Origin: Bubalus kerabau
Taxonomy: Eukaryota > Chordata > Mammalia > Artiodactyla > Bovidae
Length of the DNA: 64,000 bases
Assembly: GCF_029407905.1 (NCBI RefSeq)
Contig: NC_073626.1
Span: forward strand, 82,983,482 to 83,047,481
Direction of reading: 5' to 3'
Part shown: piece after piece, positions 44,940 to 56,799 of the stretch
Numbering within the stretch: position 1 is the stretch's first letter
How the letters are laid out: each line of letters starts with the position of its first letter
Position numbers and translations under genes: made by a program
The notes under the pieces: model-generated
Database searches by the model: none
What the model saw: only the letters and a program-made list of their open reading frames with translations
What the model was told of the DNA's origin: nothing

Positions 44940-47148
44940 GATGCTTTTCCTCTTCTGATTAAAAGAAGGAATCAGATTAAATTTTTAACCACTGACAGAG
45001 GTTCAACAATCTATGACATATTCTCTTGGTTGCAAAGAACTATTTCGTCCCAAAGAATATTTTTCATTTGTTCACCACTCAAGGTTCTGTTTCAATAATT
45101 TTATTGAGTTTTGCTCACAAACCAAATAAGAAACAAAGATCTTCCCCTTCTGGATTCCAGGTTGGCATCTGATTATTTTTCTCATGTATGCACATATTTA
45201 TATATGACATCTGTCCTTTACAAATTAGTTTTGCACATGATAAGGTATGAAAAAATTTTGCATTTGCAAAAAACTTGCACATTATATTGAAGAAAAAAAT
45301 TTCACTCTTCAAAGATTTCTGACACAATGTGCTTATTAAATAGTTCTTTAAAAATTGCTTCAAATGATTTTAAAATAACATTGTTTGGCAGAATAAATTG
45401 ACTATTAAGTATCCTTGAAAACCACTTCTAAGGTTGTGATAGTTTCATTTTGCTTTGCTTTATGAAAGAAATGCCTTAAAATAAATTTTAAACAGATTTT
45501 TAAGATTACAGAAGAAGAGGCACACAGACACAGATTTATGTTTAATTTCTTAAATTTCAAGTGCACTATTGAGTAGAATTGATAACATTGTAACATTTTT
45601 ATTACCAACCTAAGGCTTTCTTAGAAATATGCACCCATGTCCATTAAATTCTACAAATGTTATTTCCAGTAATTATATTGAAAGTCTAGGTGAATTTTTA
45701 TAATTTTTGATTTAAGTAATATTGAGTTCAAATTTTAAATTTATACTTTCATTTCACAGAAACCTGTTGCTTTTTATTCTGAAGCTATTTCTGAAGCTAG
45801 AACTAATAATTATCATAATAAAATTTAGCACTGAGATAAAAGGTAAGTTGAGAAAAGCATGGAAATTGCCATCATTACATTATGTTCTCTTCAGCAAGGT
45901 GATTTAGTTGGGCAGACATATCTCTATTAATCAAAATACTTTTGACCATGACCTTGTAGCATTTTTATAATTCTAAAGCTTGCAGATATTTTAATACAGA
46001 TCATTATAACACAGACCCTTTTATTTGAAGCAATTTCACTCTGTTCACAACAAAGAAATACTCATTTAACTTATTTTTTCTTGGGTAATTGATATCAGTT
46101 AAATCTATTACGGAAATGGGAGACCTATAGAGGCAGATGACTATTCTATTTTTTATGTCCTATTTTATACTTTAAACTGGAATAGTTGAACATTTCCCAT
46201 AAATGTCTAGAAAACATTGATTTGGAAAAGACTAGAAAGGTGACACCAGTCATTGCAGCAAAAGTATTAACTTTTATTGCAGCCCAGGAAAATGTGTATT
46301 GGAAAATGTGTATGTGGAGTTGAATTTTTCAAGTAGATGTAGTGAACAATTTAAAGAGTAACCCTCATGGGTTTTTGTTTTTTTTTTTTTAACACAGACA
46401 AATGGTAATGATTTGCATCTAGTTATAAAATGTTAATGATTAAAATGCAATTAAAATGTACAACTCATTTATCAAAGATATAATGCCCCAAGAAAAGTAA
46501 ACTAAGAAGTAACTTGATTTTTAAAGCATTTTTCTTGTAAAAGAAATACTTGCCATAAAAACAATAGACAATTTTGTAACATATTACTCTTCACACCACT
46601 CTCATCACATTATTTAGAGAGAACAATTATTAAAAAATTTAATATGAGTCTGCTAGACATTTTCATAACACATATAATACTTATTTGTATAATGCTGGGT
46701 TTTTTTCAAAATAAAATCACATTATATAATACTTGCTTCTCTAAGTAACAGTATAACGGACATTCTATATATGTGTACATAACAATTACTCTTTTTAAAG
46801 GTAAATTGACATTTTAGATGTATGGCTCATATGAGTAAATAATGCATTATAAATATTTCTTTATATTTTAAAAAGTCATATTATTTTTCACCAGTCACTT
46901 TACTGTTTTCTCTTACTACCTTCAGAGTGCTTCAAGTGATTTTTTTCAGATTCTTAGATGTACAATTATACAATATGTAAAAAAAATAATTTCCCTACCT
47001 TTGTCTATTTGTACTATTTTTCTTTTACTTATTGCATTGGCTAATATTTACAAAACAAGGTTAAATTAATTTTCATGAAAAATCCTTATTTGGTCCTGAT
47101 TTTAATATGTATAATTTACATTTTTACTAATAACAATGTACTGGTATT
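44940..47148. other. Unrecognised AT-rich DNA, no gene
   Basis: Small frames of 60-82 codons without domains. T runs near 46,378. I see no repeat family here; it is the longest repeat-poor stretch in the right half apart from 49-51 kb. Confidence 0.5.
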
Positions 47149-47592
47149 CAGTTCAGTTCAATTCAGTCACTCAGTAGTGTCCTACTCTTTGCGACTCCAT
47201 GAATCGCAACATGCCAGGCCTCCCTGTCCATCACCAACTCCCGGAGTTCACTGAGACTCACATCCATCGAGTCAGTGATGCCATACAGCCATCTCATCCT
47301 CTGTCGTCCCCTTCTCCTCTTGCCCCAAATCCCTCCCAGCATCAGAGTCTTTTCCAATGAGTCAACTCTTCGCATGAGGTGGCCAAAGTACTGGAGTTTC
47401 AGCTTTAGCATCATTCCTTCCAAAGAAATCCCAGGACTGATCTCCTTCAGAATGGACTGGTTGGATCTCCTTGCAGTCCAAGGGGCTCTCAAGAGTCTTC
47501 TCCAACACCACACTTCAAAAGCGTCAATTCTTCCGTGCTCAGCCTTCTTCACAGTCCAACTCTCACATCTATACATGACCACTGGAAAAACC
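47149..47592 (-). mobile_element. BovB LINE 3' end, 444 bp
   Basis: Antisense BovB ending in ACTGA-type pentamers at 47,149 and truncated at 'gaccactggaaaaacc'. A clear target-site duplication is not visible (at most GTATT). It keeps a well-conserved open frame for the C-terminal domain (next entry). Confidence 0.92.
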
Positions 47593-47600
47593 AGTATTAG
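47163..47600 (-). pseudogene. BovB C-terminal domain remnant
   Basis: Open for about 146 codons of BovB sequence: VFPVVMYRCESWTVKKAEHG, WCWRRLLRAPWTARRSNQSI, RRGRQRMRWLYGITDSMDVS, ending at the element's stop. The Cys/Trp-rich segment (CESW...WCWRR) and the Arg-rich segment are the conserved tail of BovB pol. The frame begins in host flank and has no RT, so it cannot act. Confidence 0.88.
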
Positions 47601-48329
47601 TTTGAGGCAATTTCTTATCCTAACACAAAATCTCACTCTAATCCTAATTTTTACCTTAAACTAGAACTCTTTTCAGAATTTTTCTAGCTAGTCGCAGTTT
47701 TGTAAGAGTTTTGTTTTAAAACCAGGAGTTACATCGTTATGTACTTGTAATTTTTTTTTTACTTGAAATTGATTTTTTAGGCATAACTAGGTCATCTATC
47801 TGCTGTTTAATCTCTCCTAAAACAGTTCTATTTGAACCTTTTATTTATATTACTGTAGAGTCCTCCTTGACCCCTTTTACTTTACACAGCTCTGTTTCTT
47901 CCAGTGTACAATACGGTGACGTTTTTCCCGCAAAGAAACAACTTAATGAAGGTGGATAGGTTCCCAGGCTGACTGATAGAATTTACTAATAACTTGATGA
48001 TTTAACTAAGCTAGATTACTAACAGCATATTTCAACTCTTTACCATAGTTAAAAGTCATAAATTTAAGGCCTAGACAGAGCCCAGCTATGCCTTTGGCAC
48101 ATGTAGGTGTTAACAATGTGGAAAGTCGATACATTTTCATCATTTCCTAGATCTCAGCAGGATTTAAAATTAATTATGCATGTCTTCTAACTTGTCACCC
48201 AAACTGGAGCTGTCTAGCCAGTCAAGCAGGCCCATGTCATTCCTGGTCATGTGGGTCTGAGGGCTTCCTGATGCTTTTAGCATACTGAACACCACAGAAT
48301 CTGTCTATTTGCCAGAATTTCTCATTGAC
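47593..48329. other. No gene or recognisable repeat
   Basis: Unassigned DNA with no frame of note. Confidence 0.4.
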
Positions 48330-49010
48330 ATTGCCCTCATCCTTGCTACTATCAAATCTAGTTTAGACAAATGCTATTGCATTTCCATTCCTGACCTTTT
48401 AATACCACTAAGATAGATTTCCTTACAGCAACCAGAAGGATAACAATAAAACATATATCAGATCACACTGCTCTCCTCAAAATTTCAAATGGTTTTTACT
48501 TGTGCAGAGGATAAAATATTACATTTACTATGATCTATAAGACCCTTCTGGAATGACCTACCTCACCATCGTCACCACCTATAACTCTCTCCACTCACAG
48601 AACTGGAGCTTTGCTGCACTTCCTTTGTTTCTGACAATCCTACAACTCTTTCCTGACTCAGGAGCTTTTGATGTTTTTTGTTTTTTTTTAAATCCAGGAG
48701 TTTTTTCTTCCCACTCACTGCCTGGATAATTCCATCTCCAGATCTCAGTTTCAATGAGAGCTTCTCAAATAAACCCTCCTGAACACCTTAATCTAAATTC
48801 CTACCCGCTATGATAGTATCTTGGAGCACACAATTATTTTCTTTTCTATTACATACAATAATTGGTGACTACTTACTTAATTCTAATGATTTCCTTCTGT
48901 AAACTCACATGTGGTTTTTTCTCTCTCTGTATTTTAAGGATTCATGCACAGAAAGTATGGCATTCAACATATATTATCACAGAAATCAATGAACAATGAT
49001 TAAATTAATA
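48330..49010 (+). mobile_element. L2-like ancient LINE remnant
   Basis: Same order as the element at 27,050-28,175: 'cagcaaccagaaggataaca', 'atcagatcacactgctctcc', 'gacccttctggaatgaccta', 'actctttcctgactcaggag', 'cactcactgcctggataatt', then 'aatcaatgaacaatgattaa' at the 3' end. Old, with no frame. Confidence 0.5.
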
Positions 49011-49019
49011 CATTGATGA

Positions 49020-51038
49020 AACGGACAAATATGCTTCATTAGCCCCTAAAGAGATAATTACACTGAATTACAAGAATAGATTTCAATTATTTGAATGTTA
49101 TCTATCAAGCTCTGTATTTGAATATTCTCTCTAGTCATCAAACAAAAAGAGTGTACTCCATCCTGAAACACCTTGTGTTTTTCACTTCCCATTCCCTTCC
49201 ATGCTCTTTGTCTCAAATCCAGTCCCAAAGGATATTTACTTTTAGTTAACAGTCTTGGACTCACAACCATATTTGAGAAAAGACTGACATACATCTGCCA
49301 GCTTTTTATATTTGACCGACTGAATTTCTCACAACAGTCTTTCCTCTGTCCAACTAAGATTCAGATCCAGAGATTTCTACAAAACACTGACTTTGTTATA
49401 AGTGTGTATTTTGAGTGTACACTATCATATTAATGATCTAGATCTTTTTCCCACAACAATTATTCATATCCTTTTGTGTGTGCCTTACTATCCATAGAAG
49501 TTAGTGAAAGCATTTTAGAAATTCTTGTGTGTGAGGTATCACGGCAATTTTAAGGGTAAATAAAATCCTACCCATATTTTACACCTCTGAAAAGTATGGT
49601 AGCTATACCATTCTGGAAAGATGAGTACTCTTTTATATTTAAAATGTTCTCCTTCAGTGACATGATTGCAAAATCATAATGGCATACTGGGGTTTCTACA
49701 GAGAAGACTGACCTTAATAAGAGGAACAAATAGAAAATCTACATTTTATGCAGTTTTCATAATAAAAATTGGCAATAATTAAATCTAGCAATAGGTAGTT
49801 TGGATAGCAATAGCCTATCATTCTAAAGACAGTCTGAATTGATTTTTTCCCCCTTGAACAGAGTTTTTATCTTTGAAGTTGATGATACAGATGATGTCTG
49901 GGCTAGGCCACATAATCCATATTTGAGTTAGTCAGCCACAAAGCCAGACAAAAGCATTCATCTTGCTTAAAATTCACTGAATTCCTTCTTTTGAATTGAT
50001 TTCAAGGAAAGAAATGCTATATTTTAATTTAAATGAATACTGAGAACCATCTGCTGTAGAGGACTAACGTGACTGACTTCTCCAGACACTTGGCACATCA
50101 AGAGAATGTGGGAGAATAGATTCAAAGACAACAATCCCTCTTGCATTAAATATTTCCTTAACTACATATGATGCTATATTCTAAATCTAATTCAGTAAGT
50201 TATTTTTCTTTAGAGGCTTATACAGATGAGAATTTATAACTTCCTTTGGTGTCTATATATTTTCTCAAGAAGCTATTGTACCATGCAAAGTTCATTCTTC
50301 CTGTTTCCTCCTATGCTTGCATCAGTTGACATACAAGTATATAATACATGATCATAGTGTACACACACATATGCATATATATTATACACACACATACTGT
50401 TAAAATAAAATACACAGAAAAAACTCCAGAAGAATAGCTGTTCTTTCACTTCTTTTATTAAGTTTCTGTTATGCTTAAAAGACTAAACTAATATCTTTCT
50501 GGATATGTATTTCTTTTAGAAAAATCAAAACTACCAGAGTTAGCTTAAAAATCTAGCATTATAGCAGACTTTTAAATGAACATCTGTGTTTATGACAATC
50601 AATTCCTGGTTCTAAAGGTGACACTTATGAATAGGTCACTTTATTGAAACAAGCATTTGAATTACATACACCTTGAGGCCAGGAAGCAGGAGCAAGCCTT
50701 TCAGATGGTATCTGGGACCAGCAGAACTCACAGCATTTCCATTTCAGCAGGACTTTGTTGTTCTCTGTTTGATGTTGCGTACCCAGTGAACTCTTTTGAA
50801 AAGATAAGCCTTTGTCAGTGAGAAACAGTCTCTAAGAAAAATTGACCAGTAGTGATACTCATGGAAATGAAGAGAAGCAAAGTGATGGTTCTTAGCCAGA
50901 AAATGGAAATGTCGAATAAAGCTCAGCACATAATATTAAATTTGGGGCTTAAATGTATTCAGTTTATTTAATTATTTTTTCTTGAGCAGCAACGCCACAT
51001 TAGGTACTGTTCAAGATCAAAGGGATTTAAGGATGACC
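49020..51038. other. Unrecognised DNA, no gene
   Basis: Two overlapping opposite-strand frames (49,058-49,294 - and 49,173-49,433 +) without domains. A short CA/TA microsatellite is at about 50,360-50,396. Confidence 0.45.
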
Positions 51039-51050
51039 AAAATGGACATG

Positions 51051-51262
51051 TGGGCTTCCCACATACCTCAGTGGTAAAGAAACCACCTGTGATGCAGGAG
51101 ATGCAGGTTCAATTCCTGAGTGGGGAAGATCCCCTGGAAAAGGAAATGGCAACCCACTCCAGTATTCTCACCTGGGAAATTAAATGGACAGAGGAGCCTG
51201 GCAGGTTACAGCTCACGGGGTCTCAACAGAGTCAGACTAGCGACTAAGCAACAGCAATGACA
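51051..51262 (+). mobile_element. Bov-tA SINE
   Basis: Sense Bov-tA with the A-box region 'cttcccacatacctcagtgg' and a B-box-like 'aggttcaattcctgagtggg'. Target-site duplication AAAATGGACATG (51,039-51,050 and 51,263-51,274). Confidence 0.93.
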
Positions 51263-51274
51263 AAAATGGACATG

Positions 51275-51916
51275 TAGACTGACCATGGAAAGCACAAAGT
51301 CTACTGTTAGGGAGGAAAAAGCTCTTCCCCACACTATGGGTTCTTCTAGATGGTCCAAGAATTATATTGATATGACACAGATTAACAGGAGAAAATCATA
51401 TTTAATTTTGTACATATGTGAACTCTATATACATGAGAAACTCAGAAACCCTACATACATAAGAGGTTCATAGATAGAAAGGTAAAAAGAGGTATATATG
51501 TCATCTGGAGTTAAGAAAGGGGGTAAGGGCCTAGGGTTTTCAAGGCTGGGAGGGTCATTCACAGGATGACAAGAGAAACAGATATTTGGTAATTAGATGC
51601 TTGCCCTGACATATGATGAAGTCACTTAGATAAAATTTATTGCTGATAATAACTCTTTTTCTGGTTAAAAAAAATAAATTCAAATTCTTATAGGTATTCT
51701 AGGGAAGGGTGGTAGTTTCTCTTGAGACTACAGGGTCTTGAATGCTTTCAGTTCAAAATAATCCACATCCCAAATTAGCACGTCTTGAAGAGGTCTATTC
51801 CAAGCCCCTATGCTAACAATAACTTATGGGTCTAAAACTGTTGCATATTTATGTATAAATGTAGGTAGGAGGTACGCATCTCTTTACTCTTTCAACAAGC
51901 TAACATTTACATAACT
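51275..51916. other. No gene or recognisable repeat
   Basis: Unassigned DNA. Confidence 0.4.
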
Positions 51917-51985
51917 CGGAGGAGCGTGATAGGCTACAGTCCATGGGGTCACAAAGAGTCGGACACAACTGAGCAACTTCACTTT
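51917..51985 (+). mobile_element. Bov SINE 3'-end fragment
   Basis: Contains 'aggctacagtccatggggtc' and 'acaaagagtcggacacaact' in sense orientation. About 70 bp, 5'-truncated. Confidence 0.85.
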
Positions 51986-52019
51986 CCTTTTATTCCTTTT
52001 ACTAGAAAGTGGTATACAC

Positions 52020-52135
52020 TTTCTAGTGTACATTCACTTGATAAGTCTGATAAATTTCTCTTTTGATCTCATGAAGTAGGTCCTATCATCATATTCTTTT
52101 TATAGATGAGAAAATGAACAGTGCAGAAAAAATTT
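52020..52135 (-). repeat. MIR-like fragment
   Basis: Antisense MIR phrases 'tgatctcatgaagtaggtcc' and 'ttttatagatgagaaaatga'. Short and diverged. Confidence 0.45.
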
Positions 52136-52234
52136 GCAGCAAAATACACTTTCCATTTATTGATTTTTATTTGTGTATCAGTTAGAAATCAGCCAGAGGC
52201 TTTTAGTCTACAAAACTTTCAGCAGAAATTATGA

Positions 52235-52430
52235 CTAAAAAGTTTAATTGAAGTATAATGTGCCTTCATTAAAATATACATATTGTACATATTGCAATGG
52301 TATAACTCAATAAATGTGTGTGAACATTCCCATGGCATATGACTCAAATTTTAAAATGGAACATTATCAGTACCTCAAAAGCCCATATCATGCTCTATTT
52401 ATGTCACTTCCCCCCGCCCCCACCAAAATA
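52235..52430 (-). mobile_element. Old L1 3' end, antisense
   Basis: Features 'tttaattgaagtataatgtg', 'ggtataactcaataaatgtg' and 'ttatcagtacctcaaaagcc' match an old L1 3' end in antisense. No frame. Confidence 0.5.
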
Positions 52431-53252
52431 TCTGTGTAGGACTTAGAGGATAATTGGAAGAGTTGAAGAACAGAAGTCACTGAAGCCACTCCTAAGGTTT
52501 AAGAAATCTGTGAATATAGGAAACAGGGATTTCACCACAAATGACTTCAGCCTCCTGTAGCAATAACTTGACTCTCTCAGAAAGCTGGTTTACAGCATAC
52601 CTTTGTCCAAGCCTCTGCCTAAAATTGCCACCAGAGAATTATGGCTTCTTCTTTGATGTCTTCCAACTATTTTACCACTGGCTTTCACTGATTGAATATT
52701 TCTTTGTGAGAATCATTGCAATGTAATATCCATAACAATCCCTTGTGGCTGATGGGAAATCTTAGAAAGGTGGAGATGGTACTAAGCACCTACAGAAATT
52801 ATCTCTTCTAGTCTGTTCTACTACTTTAGCTACTCAGCTTCCATACACACTTATGTATATGTCTCAATTACCAAGTCACAACAGGATACAGTCATTCATC
52901 AAACAAATGAAGATTTTAAAACTGGAGAAAAAAATTCATAAGTAATTGCATCCATTTTTGGCTGATACATATATCCTGATTAAATCAGTTGCAATCATCA
53001 ACTAATATCACATAACTTTAGTATGAATATAATACCTTAAATAAACTACTGAAGGAAGAAGATATGGAAAAATCTATGTGTGTATAGATAAATAATCAAT
53101 GATATATACATATGATCAATGATAAATATGGTTACTGAAGTTCTTGTTTCTGCAAATACCCTATACCACCACAAAACCCTTACAAACACTTTCCTTCTGC
53201 CGCTACTTATTCTATGTTCTTTCCTCAGTAAGAATCCAATGTTTAGTGGTTC
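52431..53252. other. No gene or recognisable repeat
   Basis: Unassigned. Only small frames without domains. Confidence 0.4.
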
Positions 53253-53325
53253 TTCACTTGTTGGGTGAACAAGATCTTCACTCATTAAAGCGAGTTACCT
53301 GTGACCCTGGCTGTCTGGGACTGCA
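53253..53325 (+). repeat. Unassigned repeat segment, copy A
   Basis: Related to 55,918-55,992 (for example 'cttgttgggtgaacaa', 'gagttacctgtgaccctg'), at roughly 85% identity. In both places it is followed directly by (TG)n and an antisense Bov-tA. Confidence 0.75.
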
Positions 53326-53380
53326 GTGTGTGTGTGTGTGTGTGTGTGTAGGTGTGTGTGTGTAGGTGTGTGTGTATGTG
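53326..53380 (+). repeat. (TG)n microsatellite
   Basis: Alternating TG with interruptions (TAGG, TATG), about 55 bp, between the unassigned segment and a SINE. Confidence 0.95.
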
Positions 53381-53580
53381 TTAGTTGCTCAGTTGAGTCC
53401 AATTCTTTGCCATCCCATGGACTGTAACCCACCAGGCTCCTCTGTCCATGGAATTCTCCAGGCAACAATACTGGAGTGGGTAGCTGTTCCCTTCTTCAGG
53501 GTATCTTCTGGATACACACATCAAACCCAGGTCTCCTGCATTGCAGGCAGATTCTTTACCATCTGAGCCACCAGGGAAGC
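53381..53580 (-). mobile_element. Bov-tA SINE
   Basis: Antisense Bov-tA from 'ttagttgctcagttgagtcc' to the tRNA head 'catctgagccaccagggaag'. Essentially full length. Confidence 0.93.
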
Positions 53581-53779
53581 AGTTTCCCATTAACTTTAAG
53601 TAGAAGCATAATAGGTGCTTGAGAGAATCCTTTGGGTTCTTGTCCCTATTGTGTAGCAGAAATTATAATCCACCTCGATAACAGTTCCTCTTTGTCTATT
53701 GCTATAGGATCAAAAGGTATTTAAGATGACCAGACAGAATTCAAACTTGAATTCAATCTGGTAATAAAACTGTTTTGTG

Positions 53780-55360
53780 AAGATACACAGAAAAACTGTA
53801 CAAAAAAGTTCTTCACGACCCAGATAATCACAATGGTGTGATCACTCACCTCGAGCCAGACATCCTGGAATGTGAAGTCAAGTGGACCTTAAGAAGTATC
53901 ACTACGAACAAAGCTAGTGGAGGTGATGGAATTCCAGTTGAGCTATTTCAAATCCTGAAAGATGACGCTGTGAAAGTGCTGTACTCAATATGCCAGCAAA
54001 TTTGGAAAACTCACCAGTGGCCACAGGACTGAAAAAGGTCAGTTTTCATTCCAATCCCAAAGAAAGGCAATGCCAAAGAATGCTCAAACTACCACACAAT
54101 TGCACTCATCTCACACGCTAGTAAAATAATGCTTAAAATTCTCTAAGCCAGGCTTCAGCCATACGTGAACCATGAACTTCCAGATGTTCCAGCTGGTTTT
54201 AGAAAAGGCAGAGGAATGAGAGATCAAATTTCCAACATCCGATGGATCACTGAAAAAGCAAGAGAGTTCCAGGAAAACATGTATTTCTACTTTATTGACT
54301 ATGCCAAAGCCTTTGACTGTGTGGATCACAATAAACTGTGGAAAATTCTGAAACAGATGGGAATACCAGACCACCTGACCTGTCTCTTGAGAAACCTATA
54401 TGCAGGTCAGGAAGCAACAGTTAGAACTGGACATGGAACAACAGACTGGTTCCAAATAGGAAAAGGAGTATGTCAAGGCTGTATATTGTCACCCTGTTTA
54501 TTTAACTTATATGCAGAGTACACTATGAGAAACGGTGGGCTGGAGGAAGCACAGGCTGGAATCAAGATTGCCAGGAGAAATATCAATAATCTCAGATATG
54601 CAGATGACACCACCCTTATGGCAGAAAGTGAAGAGGAACTAAAGAGCCTCTTAATGAAAGTCAAAGAGCAGAGTGAAAAAGTGGCTTAAAGTTCAACATT
54701 CAGAAAACTAAGATCATGGCATCTGGTTCCATCACTTCATGGCAGATAGATTGGGAAACAGTGGAAACAGTGGTTGTCTTTATTTTTCTGGGCTCCAAAA
54801 TCACTGCAGATGGTGACTGCAGCCATGAAATTAAAAGACGCTTACTCCTTGGAAGGAAAGTTATGACCAACCAAGACAGCATATTAAAAAGCAGAGACAT
54901 TACTTTGCCAACAAAGGTCCATCTATTCAAGGCTATGGTTTTCCAGTGGTCATGTATGGATATGAGAGTTGGATTGTGAAGAAAGCTGAGCACTGAAGAA
55001 TTGATGCTTTTGAACTGTGGTGTTGGAGAAGACTCTTGAGAGTTGCTTGAACTGCAAGGAGATCCAACCAGTCCATCCTAAAGGAGATCAGTCCTGGGTG
55101 TTCATTGGAAGGACTGATGTTGAAGCTGAAGCTCCAGTACTTTGGCTACCTGATGCAAAGACCTGACTCATTTGAAAAGACCTTGATGCTGGGAAAGATT
55201 GAGGGCAGGAGAAGGGGACGACAGAGGATGAGATGGTTGGATGGCATCATTGACTTGATGGACATGGGTTTGGGTGGACTCCGGGAGTTGGTGATGGACC
55301 AGGAGACCTGGCATGGGGTAACAAAGAGTATGACACGACTGAGTGACTGAACTGAACTGA
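53780..55360 (+). mobile_element. BovB LINE, 5'-truncated, 1.6 kb
   Basis: Sense BovB from the end of the linker (gatacacagaaaaactgtac) to ACTGA pentamers at 55,360. No convincing target-site duplication (AACTGT at best). Frames are broken at 54,033 (stop where Trp is expected), about 54,145 (stop), about 54,683 and about 54,975. Confidence 0.92.
54165..54689 (+). pseudogene. BovB reverse transcriptase remnant
   Basis: 174 open codons with the palm (FYFIDYAKAFDCVDHNKLW, D-containing motif intact), the QG segment (IGKGVCQGCILSPC) and YADD (54,597-54,608). It ends at a one-base deletion near 54,683. The fingers lie upstream in 53,838-54,032 behind stops. Non-functional. Confidence 0.88.
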
Positions 55361-55606
55361 ATAACTGTGTACCCCATAAAAGCATAGCTCCTTTAAAAAC
55401 TAAGATTCACAACCAACCAAATCTAAAGATGAATATACAAGAATCAGAAATTACCTAATCCACTTTTACTTCCACACATGTTTCCAGGACACATTTTTAC
55501 TCCAGGCCATGGAATAAACATCTTCATATGTTTATGCAGATCATATGCTAAAATCTGTATAGCACCACACAAGTCTTAATGCTTTGTCATCATCCAGCTT
55601 TTTCAT

Positions 55607-55877
55607 TGGAGAAGGCAATGGCAACCCACTTCAGTACTCTTGCCTGTAAAATCCCATGGACGGAGGAGCATGGTAGGCTGTAGTCCATGGGGTCGCTAAG
55701 AGTTGGACACGACTGAGCGACCTCACTTTCACTTTTCCTTTCATGCATTGGAGAAGGAAATGAGAACCCACTCCAGTGTTCTTGCCTGGAGAATCCCAGG
55801 GACAGCGGAGCCTGGTGGGCTGCCATTTATGGGGTTGCACAGAGTCGGACATGACTGAAGCGACTTAGCAGCAGCAG
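55607..55877 (+). mobile_element. BOV-A2 SINE (dimeric)
   Basis: Two monomers in sense orientation and an (AGC)n tail. Perfect 12-bp target-site duplications CAGCTTTTTCAT (55,595-55,606 and 55,878-55,889). Confidence 0.95.
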
Positions 55878-55917
55878 CAGCTTTTTCATAATTGAATATG
55901 TTGTAACTATTTCACTT

Positions 55918-56093
55918 TTCACTTGTTGGGTGAACAAAATCTTCACTCATGAAGGCCTGAGTTACCTGTGACCCTGCCTGTTTGAGATTGCAGTGTGTGT
56001 GTGTGTGTGTGTGTGTTAGTTGCTCAGTTGTGTCCACTTGTTTATGATCCCATGGACTGTAACACACCAGGCTCCTCATCCATGGAATTCTCA
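55918..56093 (+). repeat. Composite module copy B: unassigned segment, (TG)n and SINE 3' end
   Basis: 55,918-55,992 is related to 53,253-53,325. It is followed by (TG)n (55,993-56,015) and an antisense Bov-tA piece (ttagttgctcagttgtgtcc ... ggaattctcaag) truncated at about 56,093. Confidence 0.8.
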
Positions 56094-56448
56094 AGTCCTG
56101 TTGATTCTGGGTAATGGGTACATAGTAAGATCAATGAATCCCATGGGTGTGAGCACTTTATCTCACTTATTTTGTTTTCAAATTGGTTATAACAAAGTCT
56201 CAATCAAAATAACATGATTATTTTAAAGAAATTAACAAGTTGATTCTAAAATATGTACAGAGAGGCATATTTTATAGAACACCTGGGTCATCTTTTTTAT
56301 AAAGAACAAATTTGTATTTCAAAGCTTATGCTAAAGCTGTAGTATTAAGAATAGTGTGGCTTTGACAAAAAGACCTACAGATAAGTGAAAAAGAATAGAG
56401 AATTCAGAAATAGCCCTGTATCTATAGAGTAAATTATCTTTTGACAAA

Positions 56449-56630
56449 ATGATTGTGTGTGCACTCACTCATGTCTGACTCTGATTCAAATTTCCAGGCA
56501 ATAATACTAGAGTGGTTTGCCATTTCCTGCTCCAAGGGATCTTCCTGACCCAGGGATCGAAATCATGTCTCTTGTGTCTCCTCCACTGGCAGGTGGATTC
56601 TTTACCAACTGAGCAAACTGGGAGGCCCTG
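56449..56630 (-). mobile_element. Bov-tA SINE, 5' and 3' eroded
   Basis: Antisense Bov-tA in the L1, with the 8-bp duplication TTGACAAA (56,441-56,448 and 56,631-56,638). An internal deletion removes the middle of the body (after 'gtctgactctgattcaa'). Confidence 0.85.
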
Positions 56631-56799
56631 TTGACAAAGGTACCAAGGTAATTCAATAGAGCAAATAAAATATTTTCAGTAAAAAGTAATATTTTTACTA
56701 AAAAAAAGAAATATTTGCAGTAAACAATGCTAAATAACTGGATATTCATGTGAAAAGGAAATGAAATTCTTGTCTTTACCTCTCACTATAAACAAAAAT

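Noticed and set aside
53326..53380. (TG)n tract as a functional Z-DNA element
   Set aside because: The tract is interrupted and lies beside a SINE in a repeated module. There is no positive evidence of function.
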